A stretch of 64,000 bases of DNA, taken from NCBI GenBank assembly GCA_963576735.1, contig OY755170.1, positions 26,086,875 to 26,150,874 of the forward strand, written 5' to 3'. This document shows positions 13,350 through 23,798 of this stretch, in pieces (the first letter of the stretch is position 1; every line of letters starts with the position of its first letter). A program made the position numbers and the translations under genes. The notes beneath the pieces were generated by a model. That model was not told the origin of the DNA, ran no database searches, and saw only the letters and a program-made list of their open reading frames with translations. The DNA comes from Bedellia somnulentella. Taxonomy: Eukaryota; Arthropoda; Insecta; Lepidoptera; Bedelliidae.

Positions 13350-13611
13350 TTATTTATTTGCTGTGTAGTGCCGGCTTAGAATAGCACTACCCCATTTCTT
13401 CCGGTGGGTGTACGTAAGAGGCGACTAACGGTATTGGGGCTTTTAAGGGATTTTTGGGCAATGCGGTTGCAGACCCATCACCAAAAACCTTTATTTCACC
13501 ATCTATTCTCCACGCAACTTCCAAAAGTGGCTGAGGAATTTCTGATTCCCTAGCTCTGGTTACCCCCTCATGGGATTTACAGCCGTGAGTATATGTATGT
13601 ATATGTATGCC
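13350..13611 (+). mobile_element. full-length TATG-tailed element with target duplication
   Basis: Runs from GCTGTGTAGTGCCGGCTTAG to CCGTGAGTATATGTATGTAT. The 12-base word AGAGGTATTTGT occurs immediately before (13338-13349) and after (13612-13623), a clear target-site duplication of the kind made by target-primed reverse transcription. The element is non-coding. Confidence 0.85.
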
Positions 13612-14291
13612 AGAGGTATTTGTCAGGAACGCACAATGTGCCGTTCAATAGTATCTGCGTATCTATTGGAAATTAATAGCGTGAGTGCGGTATTTGGTGC
13701 TAAGGAATTTATAGTGTAACCAATGTATGTACCAATAATTTTGGTTCTGCCTGAAAAATATTCTTTGGAGAACTAGTAGCATGCGTTTGGTTTCTAAATG
13801 GATGTATTTCTTGACAGTGCTCTAAACGAATGCACAGAAACCCTATTACAGACATAGGTATTTATGTTAGTAGTTCTATTCTGCCTTATTGTTTGCGCTT
13901 GGTCATCTGTCTTATTATAATAGTCGTACATACATTTGCGTTCTTTTTACGTTTGCGAAAGTAACTGTTGTTTATTATGTCTGCTATGCGATAAACTGGC
14001 ACAATGGTAAAATGTCTATTAATTATAAGACAATTAATTTTAAAAAAAATGTCTTTTAATAAATAGACATGACAATATGACTGTATTCCATTAAAGGGTA
14101 GATCAGTACAATTAAGTCTTCTACCAATTTAAGCTTTTAAAGATGGATGTTTAAGTTGCTATCGTTTTATTGACATTGGTTTGCTGATATAGGAATGTCA
14201 GCGGTCCCTTACTTTTTCACTTAAACCAAAACACCACGATAAAATATATAACATTATTAAGTAATAGTAATGTATTGTGACTCCTCTTCAG

Positions 14292-14422
14292 GCGTGCATC
14301 GATGATAACTTGGAGATGGTGGAGTTCCTGGTGACGCACGGAGCCGATGTGAACCGCGGGGATAATGAGGGCTGGACCCCTCTGCACGCCACGGCATCCT
14401 GCGGCTTCCTCAGCATAGCAAG
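14292..14422 (+). CDS. Mbs: Mbs exon: ankyrin repeats (first visible exon)
   Basis: This exon begins directly after a CAG acceptor, in phase 0, and ends at AG|GTAACC in phase 2. It encodes about 43 residues running from ACIDDNLEMVEFLV through GWTPLHATASCGF. This is the helix-loop-helix of one ankyrin repeat and the start of the next, closely matching the second and third repeats of MYPT1. In the family this surface wraps around the PP1 catalytic subunit and steers it to myosin light chain. The usual LHAAASCG is LHATASCG here. The exon lies about 2.6 kb before the next one. The call rests on motif order and exact phase agreement with downstream exons. Confidence 0.95.
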
Positions 14423-14801
14423 GTAACCTAAAATATATATATTTGTAATTATGACTCATTAAACAAATCAGCGCAGCCCATATATTTGCCCACCTTTTAG
14501 TCCCCCGGCATCAAATCCTAGACCTCGTCATCGTGAACCGAAGTCTTTAACCGACGGATCTCAGAAGCAATTAAAACACAAGTACAACAACCATTTAAAA
14601 TGTAATAGTGAACGGTCTTGCACATCACAATAAGTAAATGTTATATATGGTGATAGTAAATAGAGTAAAAATTGGTGACCTTATTACTAAAGACTTTATT
14701 TATACATTAGTAAAATCACTATATTCTAATTAATAAAGTAGCGAAGTAAACAAAATGATAATTAATAAGATATATGGCTTTTGTCATATATGTAGATTGA
14801 G

Positions 14802-15054
14802 CCGTGTAGTGTCGGCTTAGAATAACACTACCCCATTTCTACCCGCGGGTGATCGAACTAAAGAAAGAGGCGACTAAGGGTATAGGGGCTTATTAATTGA
14901 TTTTTGGGCGATGTGGTTGGAGACCCGTCGCCAAAAACATTTATTATTACCATCTTTTCCCCAATCAACTTCCAAAAGTGGCTGAGGAATTTTTCATTCC
15001 AAAGCTCTGGCTACCCCGTTAAGGGACTTTAGCCGTGAGTATATGTATGTATGT
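14802..15054 (+). mobile_element. full-length TATG-tailed element with target duplication
   Basis: CCGTGTAGTGTCGGCTTAGA to AGCCGTGAGTATATGTATGT. ATGTAGATTGAG flanks it at 14790-14801 and 15055-15066. Confidence 0.85.
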
Positions 15055-15925
15055 ATGTAGATTGAGATATTTACTTAATACTCTCGAAGGTGGTGAAAAG
15101 ATGCCTAAGCTTAGAAGTGGCTTGTGTCCAGCTACGCTATTTGTTATTATCTTTTCCACACAGTCCTAGTGGAAAATGTGATGGAAAACCCCGAGACTGA
15201 AGCTCTGCCAAACACTTCGTAAGATCAGAGTAGTAATCTGATACGTTTGATTGAATCATTCGTTCATTACCGGAAAATAGTAGATTGATTCCATGTTTAT
15301 AAATAAATCTTTGTTCGTGGAAATATATTTTGCAACAAAAGTTATTGTTTGAGAATGTTGGAGTACCTTCAATCAATAAAGTGAATGAGACACTGTAATG
15401 CACTTTCTCGTGACACATTAAATGTGTTGGAAATTTATGTAATACAATGTGATGAAATTTTTCGTATTCAGCAAGGAATATAAAAGTAGTTTTTATAGTT
15501 CAGTAGCAAATACTAAAAGAACATTTAAGGTCCGGGTTCGAATCACTGGGACAGCTCCCTTTGTGACTATGTTCACAAGATATTTATAAATTTCCATATT
15601 ATATAAACTTTTAAATCGAGGTGGATTTTCCAAGTTGAGTTTTTGTATAGTTTGAGATGCTACGCCTACACCTGTCGGATACCCCTCACGGCGCGTACAT
15701 GCTTTCTGCGTTTTTGCGCTTCCGTATTGCTTTTCTCGCTTTAAGATCACATGATATCCTGTACCCACTTTTTGCGTCCGTGAATAACGTGCATTTTGTA
15801 AGAATGCTTGCACACGACGCAAGTAGGGCACTTCCGCGGGTAAACAGCGGTCAAAATCATGTGCTGCTTCAACAACTCGCGCATGCTAGACTTTGTAATC
15901 GTGTTATTTGGCTTTAAATGTTTCG

Positions 15926-16142
15926 CTGTGTAGTGTCGGCTTAGAATAGCTCTACCCTATTTATTCCGGTGGTTGTACGTAAGAGGCGACTAGCGGTATT
16001 GGGGCTTTTAAGGTATTTTTGAGTGATGCGGTTGGAGACCCATCACCAAGAACCATTCTTTTACCATCTTTTCCCCACGCACCTTCCAAAAGTGGCTGAG
16101 GAAATTCTGATTCCCTAGCTCTGGCTACCCCTACATATGTCT
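15926..16142 (+). mobile_element. TATG-tailed element, tail-less
   Basis: GCTGTGTAGTGTCGGCTTAG through GTGATGCGGTTGGAGACCCA to TAGCTCTGGCTACCCCTACA. The last part of the consensus is missing. Confidence 0.75.
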
Positions 16143-17071
16143 GTAAGTAAATGTAATAATTTTTATAATTAAATACTTTTACAACATTTTTAGTTGGTCA
16201 AGACTATTTAACGCGATGCAACTCATACAGGCACGCGAATAGCATGTACATCTAGCTCTTCACCCCAAACTAATAATTCGCTCAAACTGTTTGCACAAGT
16301 TACCTGCGTCTTTACTGCGTTAGGTACTGGCGCATATTAATCGTACATGTAACCCGCTCCAGTTACCTATGTAAGCTAATTGCGCCATGTGCAAGCTCCC
16401 TAAAGTCATTATTGATACATAAGAAATAATATAAACTTTCATCTAAAATATAATCTTCTACAGACCTTTAATACATATTACTTTAACTCGTTGAACGACA
16501 GAAAAGCTATCTGGACGTTTAAACAATGAAAGCTCTACAGTCTCTGCATAACTGTCTGTCAATGTGTTAGCTGAGGGTAAAAGCCTTTGTTAGATTCTAT
16601 ACGTTCGATATTGAATATCACAATGGGACGCAAAGCCTTTGTCATACGATAAGCTAGTGGATTGGATTTACTCGAACAATATTTCTGAGATATAGGTACG
16701 CTTTGAGTTAGCTTCCAATAAGATTACCTATCTAAGCTCAAGCCTAACTGATTATGCTCACGGCTATAATTCCAATATGAGCTTACAATCAAGGATTTCA
16801 AATCAATAACTGCATTGGGGAACTTCATTTTTTTGTTGAGAGATGGGCAATATATATTAAATAGAGAATGTGCTAGGAAAGGCAGGCATAGGACGTATGA
16901 AGAAAAATATAAATGTTGACGAATGTAAATGAAACTTAAGAGCTTCGCCACTTCTCACTTTAAAGGTCTCTTGTAGGCAGAATAGTATCTGCCTTTCCCA
17001 AAGAAAACTATCCTCTTGACTACATATGTAAGATAAAAGCCCCATTTTCATTATGATTCCATAATCTCCAG

Positions 17072-17190
17072 GTATCTCTTGGAGAGCGGCGCCGACGTGG
17101 GTGCAGTGAACTACGATGGCGAGCTGGCTCTGGACCTGGCGGAGAGCGACGCTATGGAGCAGATGCTGCAGAAGGCTGTCGAAGAGAAAG
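17072..17190 (+). CDS. Mbs: Mbs exon: ankyrin repeat
   Basis: Acceptor CTCCAG, entry phase 2 (completing an Arg codon), exit phase 1 at AAAG|GTTGGT. It encodes YLLESGADVGAVNYDGELAL followed by an acidic helix with DAMEQML and AVEEKG. It corresponds to MYPT1's FLIGQGAHVGAVNSEGDTPL and EEAMEELLQ segment, the third to fourth ankyrin repeat and the linker that follows. The phase matches both neighbouring exons. Confidence 0.95.
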
Positions 17191-17893
17191 GTTGGTTACT
17201 TATTCGATTATCTTCATCAAGATTTGAGGAGTTGATGATAAGAGACATGAAGATATAGTTCTCTTAAGACTAAGTCAAGGGATGCTCTGAAATACTATAT
17301 GTTTAAAAGTTTTACAATAACCAAAAGTTTGAATGTGTCATCATCATAAAATTAAGAGCGACGCTCTTGTGTGTGAAACTTTCACAAGTCAAATCTATTC
17401 AATGCCAGCTCCTTGATCTCTTGGTAAGACACGACGTCAACGTTTTCTTTAATTTAATGTATATATGCTCTTCCTGACCGTCCCCTTCCTCGCTTTGATT
17501 GTGTATTTGAAGGGAAATAATATAATACCTTACTCAAATTTTCTATCAATGTTACTTTCAGGGTGCCATATTTTACTATCTTTCTAGTTGAGTTTTTTTT
17601 GACGAACCTTATAGTCCCTATTACTTACGAGATAGGTAACTTGGATTTAATGTATTAATGAAAATAATTCAAGACCCGTGTCATATCACAATAGCGCCCG
17701 ATTTCTGAATTGAGTATTCAAGCTGAGAACGACTTAAGTATCGTTTTGTCTCATTCAGTTGTTAAGATTTCAATGCGACAGAACGATACTTAAGTTGTTC
17801 TCAGCTGGAATACTCAATTCAGAAATCGGGCGTAGGCCAACCAAATCACCACCGATACTCAACCCAAATTAAACCTTTTTTAATCTTTTTCAG
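17191..17893. other. Mbs intron containing a hairpin element
   Basis: The only structure seen is the inverted-repeat element at 17695-17832, described separately. The rest is AT-rich with no coding signal. Confidence 0.6.
17695..17832. mobile_element. MITE-like hairpin element
   Basis: The left arm starts CGCCCGATTTCTGAATTGAG and the right arm ends with its reverse complement at 17832. The arms are about 55 bases each, nearly perfect, and separated by a spacer of about 26 bases. TAG flanks both ends (17692-17694 and 17833-17835), a plausible 3-base target duplication. There is no coding capacity. This is the form of a small non-autonomous DNA transposon, and it sits about 60 bases before the acceptor of the next Mbs exon. 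Confidence 0.8.
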
Positions 17894-18042
17894 GCGTCGA
17901 CTGTGACAAATCCCGCAACGCCGAAGTGTGCGCGTTGATGAGGGACGCTAAAGAGTGGGCGATGAACGAGTACGTCGACGTGAGGGATCCCAAAACTGGA
18001 GGCACCCCGTTGCATGTGTGTGCAGCTAAGGGGTATACAGAT
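17894..18042 (+). CDS. Mbs: Mbs exon: ankyrin linker and repeat
   Basis: Acceptor TTTTTCAG, entry phase 1, exit phase 0 at GAT|GTGAGT. It encodes GVDCDKSRNAEVCALMRDAK, then EWAMNEYVDVRDPKTGG and TPLHVCAAKGYTD. This parallels MYPT1's GVDIEAARKEEERIMLRDAR helix, the acidic-basic insertion between ankyrin blocks, followed by the TALHVAAAKGYTE repeat. Two degenerate copies of the 3' two thirds of this exon lie in the next 320 bases of intron, each ending in a GTGAGT donor. Confidence 0.96.
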
Positions 18043-18091
18043 GTGAGTACATGATTTGGATATTGTATTTGGGAAAATTAATAGAATATTA

Positions 18092-18356
18092 GATGCTAAA
18101 GAATGGGCGATGAATAAGTATGTTGAAGTGAAGGATCCTAAAAATTGAGGCACTTCGTTGCATGTGTGTGCAGCTAAGGGGTATACAGATGTGAGTATGA
18201 TTTGGATGTTCGTGGTATCTAGATTAATAGTTTGTATTAGTGAAAATAAATATAATATTAGATGCTAAAGAAGGGGCGATGAATGAGTACGTTGAGGTGA
18301 GAGATCCCAAAACTGGATCCACTCTGCATGTGTGCGCTGCAAATGGGTATATAGAT
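18092..18356 (+). pseudogene. two intronic copies of the preceding exon's 3' end
   Basis: The copies span 18092-18190 and 18261-18356. Both begin at the GATGCTAAAGAA segment (DAKE of the real exon) and run through the LHVCAA..GY region into a GTGAGT donor. The first carries an in-frame TGA where the parent has ACTGGAGGC. The second stays open but has lost one codon. Neither has a convincing acceptor directly before it, so they look like partial exon duplications, not usable exons. Donor-site use is possible. Confidence 0.85.
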
Positions 18357-18402
18357 GTGAGTAATTACTGAATCTTCTTCTTTATCATAGTTTGATATAA
18401 AA

Positions 18403-19371
18403 TCGTTTGCAATAGAATCCAACAATCATGTAAACAAATATGGCGGACTGACATTGACAGCGTATTGTTTATGCCCATAGTGATGTCATAGTGTTCTAAT
18501 TTATTTTAATTAAATTTATTTTTCTAGTTATTTTAATTTTAAGTCATAGACTTTGGCCTAACCTTAAAAACAAATATAATTTTACACACATACATTTCAG
18601 TAATTGTGATCTATTCAAATAATTAGTTACGAGGGCAATACAATATTTAAGTGCGTCTAATAGATTTCCGTTGTAGGTAATAGATCTAAATCATTCTTAC
18701 CTCCTGATAACTCCTTGAGAAAAAATACCAATCGTATGCTATATCAAAGTCCGTGATGCCGTGCAAAGGTCGTCGTTCCAAAAAAAATATGTCCAGCCAA
18801 ATCGTAAAGCAAAACAAAAGTACAAAATGAGAATGCAAAGTCGTAGAAATCGGAAACAGAAAACGGAAACAGAAAACACTAATGCACAGCGAACCCACAG
18901 AACAGTGAATGATTGTGAATGACAATGCTAACAAAATGGCCACCTGTCAATTTTTAAAAACTAACCATTATTCTTATGGCTTAGGATACAATCCGTTTTG
19001 GTTAATTATATTAAGCTCTTGATAAAAAAAAAATGTATTCAAATAATATTAAATTAAAATAATTTATTAAATTAAAAATAAAAGATAACTTCAGATTACG
19101 AACAACACTAACTTTTCAATGACTTATAGAGTTTGATGAGTAAAAAACTAAGATGACAGCTTGTCAAATACTTCGAAATTTTTACGTTGCAAATGTTTTA
19201 ACAAATTTAACTGATAAATACAAGTTAAATCGTGTTGAAGATAATGTGAAAACAATGGTGCGTTCGTTGAAATCAGACTATGTTCATAATTGATCGTCAT
19301 ATGTATGTGATTACGGAGTAATCGTGAAAATTTGGTTTGTTTACATGATTGTTGGATTCTATTGCAAACGA
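18403..19371. mobile_element. 969-bp element with ~36-bp terminal inverted repeats
   Basis: The left end TCGTTTGCAATAGAATCCAA continues through CAATCATGTAAACAAA. The right end is its reverse complement, ending GCAAACGA at 19371, and the arms are essentially perfect over about 36 bases. The interior is AT-rich with no open frame of note. This is the structure of a non-autonomous DNA transposon in an Mbs intron. I could not identify a convincing target-site duplication or superfamily. The near-perfect arms suggest fairly recent mobility. Confidence 0.8.
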
Positions 19372-19844
19372 GATTAGGTAGCTCAGTTCACAAAGACGCG
19401 CCCCACCCTTTTTTCTAATCTTTTATATAAGAGGTGTGAAATAAAGGCTTATGTGGTAGTGCTTTCACGGTTAATTAATTTACCTATGTGGACAAACCTA
19501 CACACAAAAATAAGGCAATTTCTGAGTTCATTAATCTGTAAAGTTTTATATTTAAAAAAGTTATATGATTTGGCTCCTTATATTCAACGTTTTCCTCAAT
19601 AAATGGGACACGGTTTTTTTTTTAGAAAAAGGCGTAATGTTTGATTTGTCTATACCAGCAATTTCAATCAAGCCCTACAGATTAATACTTAACTCCATAT
19701 CAGGTTCAATCAGAAAAACTTTAAAAAAGTTAATTCCTTTTTGATGGTATTTCCCATATCTCCCATCTTCATCCCATACTAATTCCTACATGACTTAAAA
19801 GTATTCTATTGCTTTATAACTTCAAAAATACTTATCTTTCCCAG
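19372..19844. other. Mbs intron, nothing seen
   Basis: AT-rich intron tail between the inverted-repeat element and the next exon. No repeat or coding signal was noticed. Confidence 0.5.
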
Positions 19845-20000
19845 GTAGCCAAAGTCCTCTTGGAAGAATGCAACGTGGATCCTGACAGTGTGGACTACGA
19901 AGGTTGGACTCCGTTACATGCGGCAGCTCTGTGGGGACAGAAAGAGGCTGTAGCGTTACTCATCAAGTATGGCGCGGATGCTGATGTTAAGAATTACTCG
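19845..20000 (+). CDS. Mbs: Mbs exon: ankyrin repeats
   Basis: Acceptor TTTCCCAG, phase 0 in and out (52 codons), donor TCG|GTAATT. It encodes VAKVLLEECNVDPDSVDYEG, then WTPLHAAALWGQKEAVALLI and KYGADADVKNYS. This matches MYPT1's VLKLLIQAGYDVNIKDYDG and WTPLHAAAHWGKEEACRIL. It completes one ankyrin repeat and supplies the next. The intron after it contains a tandem array of degenerate copies of its last 65-70 bases. Confidence 0.96.
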
Positions 20001-20255
20001 GTAATTTTGACTGATATATTTTGTTTGGTTGGAAAAACAGTCTTTGTTATTGTAGGTGCTGTGTAATGAGTGGGGATTTAGGGAGGAGAAGATAGAAGGA
20101 GGTTTTAGTGCGTCCCCATTAAATATGAGGCTGATACTGATGAAAAGAATTACTTGCTAATGATACTCCTACTACTAGAATACATTTCGGGCTAGATTAG
20201 AAGTGCACGCTGTTAATTGTAGTCTGAGATGGAGTCTTTTGGTGATTAAGGAATT

Positions 20256-21281
20256 TGGGGACAGAAAGAGGCTGTAGTGCTACTCATTAAGTATGGCGCG
20301 GATGCTGATGTTAAGAATTACTCGGTAATTTTGACTGATATATTTTGTTTGGTTGGAAAAACAGTCTTTGTTATTGTAGGTGCTGTGTAATGAGTGGGGA
20401 TTTAGGGAGGAGAAGATAGAAGGAGGTTTTAGTGCGTCACCATGTAATATGAGGCTGATACTGATAAAAATAATTACTTGCCAATGATACTCCTACTACT
20501 AGAACACATAATGGGTTAGAATAGAAGTGCACGCTGTTAATTGAGTCTGAGATGTAGGAGTCTTTTGGTGATTAAGGAATGACAGAAAGAGGCTGTAGCG
20601 CTGCTCATCAAGTATGGTGCGGATGCTGATGTCAAGAATTACTGTTAGAAATTTGTTAGGATCGTGGCGATCTATAGTCTCTGTTTGGGAACAACGGGCG
20701 TAAGTATAAGTAAGTAAGGATAGAAGGAAGTTATAGTGCGTCCCCATGAAATATAGGGCGGTGCTGATGTTAAGAATTACTTGGTAAACCAATTTACATG
20801 TTGGGTTAGGATAGGACACTAGTTGTCTGAGGTTTTGTGTAGGGATAGACTCTTTGAAATTTTATTGTAGGTGATGTGTGGGGATTAAAGAATGTGAAGA
20901 CAGAAGGAGGCATTGGCGCTACTTATCAAATATGGGGCGGATGCTAAGGCTAAGAATTACTCAGTAATAGTGTCATACATTATGGGTAGGTATAGCATTC
21001 TCCTAATTGTTGTCATAGGTGTTGTGTAGCGATAAGGGTTGTGGGGAAGAAATTGTAGCGCATTCCCCATTATATATAGAGCCGTTGCTGATATTAAGAA
21101 TCACTTGGTAATTACTAAATTACTTTTACTACTACTAGAATACATGTAGGGTGAGAATAGAATAGCATTCTGTTAATTGTAGTCTGAGGTCGCGTGGAGT
21201 GATTACGGAATGTGGGTACAGATGGAGGTGCTGGCGCTGCTCTTCAAATGTGGGACTGATGCTGATTTTAAGAATTATTCG
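20256..21281 (+). repeat. tandem array of degenerate exon-tail copies
   Basis: Copies of the last 65-70 bases of exon 19845-20000 recur at 20256-20324, 20581-20644, 20893-20963 and 21212-21281. Shorter pieces lie at about 20731-20782 and 21060-21113. The unit is roughly 310 bases and includes intron sequence after the donor (the GTAATTTTGACTGATATATT stretch is repeated after 20324). Several copies keep a GT donor after the KNYS-like end. The third unit is interrupted by a LINE tail fragment. None of the copies has an obvious acceptor. Confidence 0.85.
20645..20719 (+). mobile_element. LINE 3'-end fragment inside the exon-tail array
   Basis: The segment GGATCGTGGCGATCTATAGT is followed by GGGAACAACGGGCGTAAGTA and a TAAG tail. 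It matches the end of the LINE family whose longest copy is at 10845-11260. It interrupts a copied exon tail just before its donor, so insertion came after the exon-tail duplication. Confidence 0.65.
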
Positions 21282-21560
21282 GTAATACAATTATTACTCC
21301 CACGAGAATACATGTCCGTGGAAAATTGCTGTAACAGAGAAGCTATGTTTAAATATTTCATTTTAATAATGAAGCTTTTTTAAAAAAAAATACCATATTA
21401 ATTGCTACTCAGCATTACTTCATTAATATCCCAATGCCAGTAAAATAAAAGATACAGGAACTTTATCATAAGTGTCCTTAACACTTTTTTTGCGTGTCTA
21501 TACTTATCCATGTCACTTTTTCGTATGCTCTCAAAACTCATCCATTTTTCTCCCACCCAG

Positions 21561-21729
21561 GGCCAAACCTGCTATGAACTAGTGGACCCGTCGATAGCGG
21601 ACTGGCTCGCGTCCGCTGTTCTCAAGATACCGAAGAGGCCACGAAATAACAACAACAATAAGAGAAAACGCAGTCCTCCCAAACTGGACGTGAAACGGGG
21701 AAGCGGACAAACTGACAATACTGTTAATG
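21561..21729 (+). CDS. Mbs: Mbs exon: end of ankyrin domain and basic linker
   Basis: Acceptor CCCACCCAG, phase 0 in, phase 1 out (AATG|GTAACT). It encodes GQTCYELVDPSIADWLASAV, then KRPRNNNNNKRKRSPPKLDV and an S/T/N-rich end. The first part equals MYPT1's GQTAFDVADEDILGYLEEL, the closing ankyrin helix. The KRPR and KRKR clusters resemble a nuclear localisation signal, which is inference. A near-identical copy of the 3' half lies 270 bases downstream. Confidence 0.95.
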
Positions 21730-21998
21730 GTAACTATATATATATAGAAACTTAGAATAATAGACCCGTCCCATAGAGAACTTATGTAAATAGAGAAAAA
21801 AACGGAGAATTTCAATATCTGTAACTGATTCAGTTTATTTACATAAACAAAGCAAATGTATGACCAACAAAAGCCGAAACATTGACTCAACAATCAGGTT
21901 GTAGGAATAATCATTGTATAAAATAAATTTTGATTAGCAATTTTGTACGTTTGGTATCCGCTCTATTTTGTTAAGTTCTCTATAACTCGTCCATATTG

Positions 21999-22107
21999 CT
22001 CAAGACAACGATGCGGCCACGAAATAACAACAACAATAAGAGAAAACGTAGTCCTCCCAAACTGGACGTGAAACGGGGAAGCGGACAAACTGACAATACT
22101 GTTAATG
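21999..22107 (+). pseudogene. near-identical intronic copy of exon 21561-21729 tail with donor
   Basis: From GGCCACGAAATAACAACAAC to the GTTAATG|GTAACTATATATA donor, the copy differs from the parent at only one or two bases over about 95, with intron sequence after the donor also copied. It has no evident acceptor before it. The high identity implies recent duplication or gene conversion. Confidence 0.9.
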
Positions 22108-22845
22108 GTAACTATATATATGTAGAAAATTGTATACATAGCTGTACGTTTGGTACATAAGATAGTGGAACAAGTGGAAGAGTTTACTAAGTGAAGAGTG
22201 AGAAAAGTAAATGTGGCAAAGAGATAATGACTGTTCAGTTGCTATCCGAAGAGCCCTGAATGGCAGAGCACAATTCTAATTCCTATACTTATGTATGTAT
22301 GAGTCCTTAGTGAAGAGGATAAAAGAGCATTTATGAGAAAAATGATGAATGTGAAAGAAGCAAGAGAGATTTGCCTGAATCGTACAAAGTGGCGATCTAT
22401 AGCCTCTGCCTACCCCAATGGGAACAATGGGTGTGAGTATAAGTAAGTAAGCCAATGTAAATTTATGGTAATTAACATCAGTAAAGGTCATTTTTATATC
22501 AATTAGAGAATATGCTACAAAGGATAGGTATTCGAAAGTTTTAACAAAAGGACATATATGTATAGAAAGCTTAGGATAGCATTTCTTTGATGACAGCTGT
22601 TTTCTGTTGGCTACAACACCTAGCTTGCTGGATATATTTTAATTTACATTGTGTTACCTTTGTCTGAAAATAAACGATTTATTATTATTATTTAATAAAT
22701 ACAAAATGGACTCAGTATATAGCAAAACAGTACTGACGCAGCAATACAATGCGAAATTGTGATTAAAAGGTCGAAATAAAGGTGTTGTTAGTAAATAACA
22801 TAATCAAAATATTTCTCCATACAAATGTCAAACCAATTGTTACAG
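22108..22845. other. Mbs intron with LINE tail
   Basis: Contains a + strand LINE end at 22297-22450 (frame-broken MNVKEAREIC-like reading, TAAG tail). Near 22640-22700 there is a second LINE-type 3' tail, CTGAAAATAAACGATTTATT followed by an ATT-rich run. Nothing else seen. Confidence 0.6.
22297..22450 (+). mobile_element. LINE 3'-end copy
   Basis: AAAAGAGCATTTATGAGAAA, TCGTACAAAGTGGCGATCTA and CCCCAATGGGAACAATGGGT, with a TAAG tail. It lies in the intron between Mbs exons 21561-21729 and 22846-23007. Confidence 0.75.
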
Positions 22846-23007
22846 ACAAACCCCCACCGACCCCAGAGATAATCCCAAAGGCCTCCGAGGCCAAACCCCC
22901 CAAGGCCCGAGCACCTTCCCCAGAGCCGAATGAACAGAACCATGATGATGAAGCACCTTCCTGGAGACGATCTGCATCGCTGAAAAGTAGACAGATTGAT
23001 GTTACCC
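22846..23007 (+). CDS. Mbs: Mbs exon: proline-rich linker
   Basis: Acceptor TTACAG, phase 1 in, phase 1 out (GTTACCC|GTAAGT). It encodes a Pro/Ala/Lys-rich stretch with two PKA motifs, SPEPNEQNHDDEAPSWRRSA and SLKSRQIDVT. The DEAPSWRRSASLK segment parallels MYPT1's DESPATWRLGLRKTGSY, a conserved motif in an otherwise disordered central region. RRSAS is a plausible basophilic kinase site. Part of the exon is duplicated in the next intron. Confidence 0.92.
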
Positions 23008-23127
23008 GTAAGTTTTTACTTTACTGTTAAAGTAAAAATGATATATGAAAGTAAGATATTGAGAATTAACAATATCTCAGCCACTTATGGAAGTTGATTG
23101 GAGTGATGATAAAATATATTTATAAAC

Positions 23128-23221
23128 CCTCAAACGCCCTAGCGCTCTCCCCAGAGCCGAAAGAACAAAACCATGATGATTGAGCACCTTCCTGGAGACG
23201 ATCCGCATTGCTGAAGAGTTT
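23128..23221 (+). pseudogene. degenerate intronic copy of exon 22846-23007
   Basis: CCCCAGAGCCGAAAGAACAA continues through ACCATGATGATTGAGCACCT and CCTGGAGACGATCCGCATTG. This repeats the SPEPNEQNHDDEAPSWRRSA segment of the exon. It carries an in-frame TGA and stops short of the donor. A piece of the TATG-tailed element (23059-23100) precedes it. Confidence 0.85.
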
Positions 23222-23710
23222 TTACACGTACGTTGTCGAAAAGGTTTTTAATAATTGTAATGAGTAAAGAATTTGTTAAACGGCCAACACGACATCGAAA
23301 AAAAACATGAATTATCCTTATCGCATCTAACATTTTATTGAGACAACTTCACTAGATGAAACTATGATAATATAACATTCATTTTAAAACTATCCGGTTT
23401 TCTTCAGCAACAAATAACGATATAGGTCTTAAAGTGACTGCTAATGTCCAGTAGTTGAGAAGCTAGTGCCCACATTCAATTAACTGTTGTTCTTAATAGT
23501 TTTGAATTCAGAATAATAAGTTATTTTCATAAAATTCTTTCATGTAATGTTTGCACATTTAATTACATTTTCGTATTATTATTTGCAGGGTAACTTAACT
23601 TTATATGCCGAAAATGGCGCATTTAAACTATTATTCTACCTTCATATATTACTGTTACAAAGTTGTAAGAATATACAAATTTTTACTAATTTCATGAAAA
23701 CTGATTTCAG
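23222..23710. other. Mbs intron, nothing seen
   Basis: AT-rich, with no recognisable repeat or coding signal up to the acceptor at 23710. Confidence 0.5.
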
Positions 23711-23798
23711 GTGAAAACAGCAAGCCGCCAGTGACAAACAACAACCAAGAAAATGACACGCTATTAAGGCGAACTCATAGTTTTGAAAACGACAAAGC
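23711..23798 (+). CDS. Mbs: Mbs exon: disordered linker
   Basis: Acceptor GATTTCAG, phase 1 in (completing CGT Arg), phase 2 out (AAAGC|GTATGT). It encodes ENSKPPVTNNNQENDTLLRR followed by THSFENDKA. The RRTHSF motif fits the R-R-x-S/T pattern of the middle region, where vertebrate MYPT carries kinase sites. Assignment rests mainly on phase, strong splice sites and the motif. The region is poorly conserved in the family. Confidence 0.85.

Larger units (their letters stand above)
1..14291. other. upstream intron or flank of Mbs, repeat-rich
   Basis: No coding exon could be supported here on either strand. The next Mbs exon begins in phase 0 inside an ankyrin repeat, so at least one coding exon must lie further 5'; I searched for an exon ending like the family's TALHQ segment and did not see one. 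The stretch holds many fragments of a TATG-tailed short element (from about 1.08, 1.39, 2.39, 3.45, 4.43, 4.62, 6.13, 12.15, 13.1 and 13.36 kb), LINE pieces (3.7-4.1, 5.8, 9.6, 10.8 kb) and SINE pieces (6.7, 10.65 kb). A TA microsatellite spans 4568-4608. I see nothing recognisable in 1-1080, 4800-5760, 7000-9540 apart from a short LINE-like tail near 7640, or 11260-12150. Confidence 0.7.
14423..17071. other. Mbs intron with two TATG-tailed elements
   Basis: The intron contains two + strand copies of the TATG-tailed element (14802-15054, bounded by 12-base direct repeats, and 15926-16142). Between them, near 15530-15560, a tRNA-like box B (GGTTCGAATC) suggests a SINE remnant. The open frames in 15493-15917 have no recognisable product. 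I see nothing else. Confidence 0.6.

Noticed and set aside
15493..15917. overlapping open frames on both strands (112 and 86 codons)
   Set aside because: Neither resembles a known protein; a tRNA-like box B nearby suggests a SINE or LINE remnant instead.
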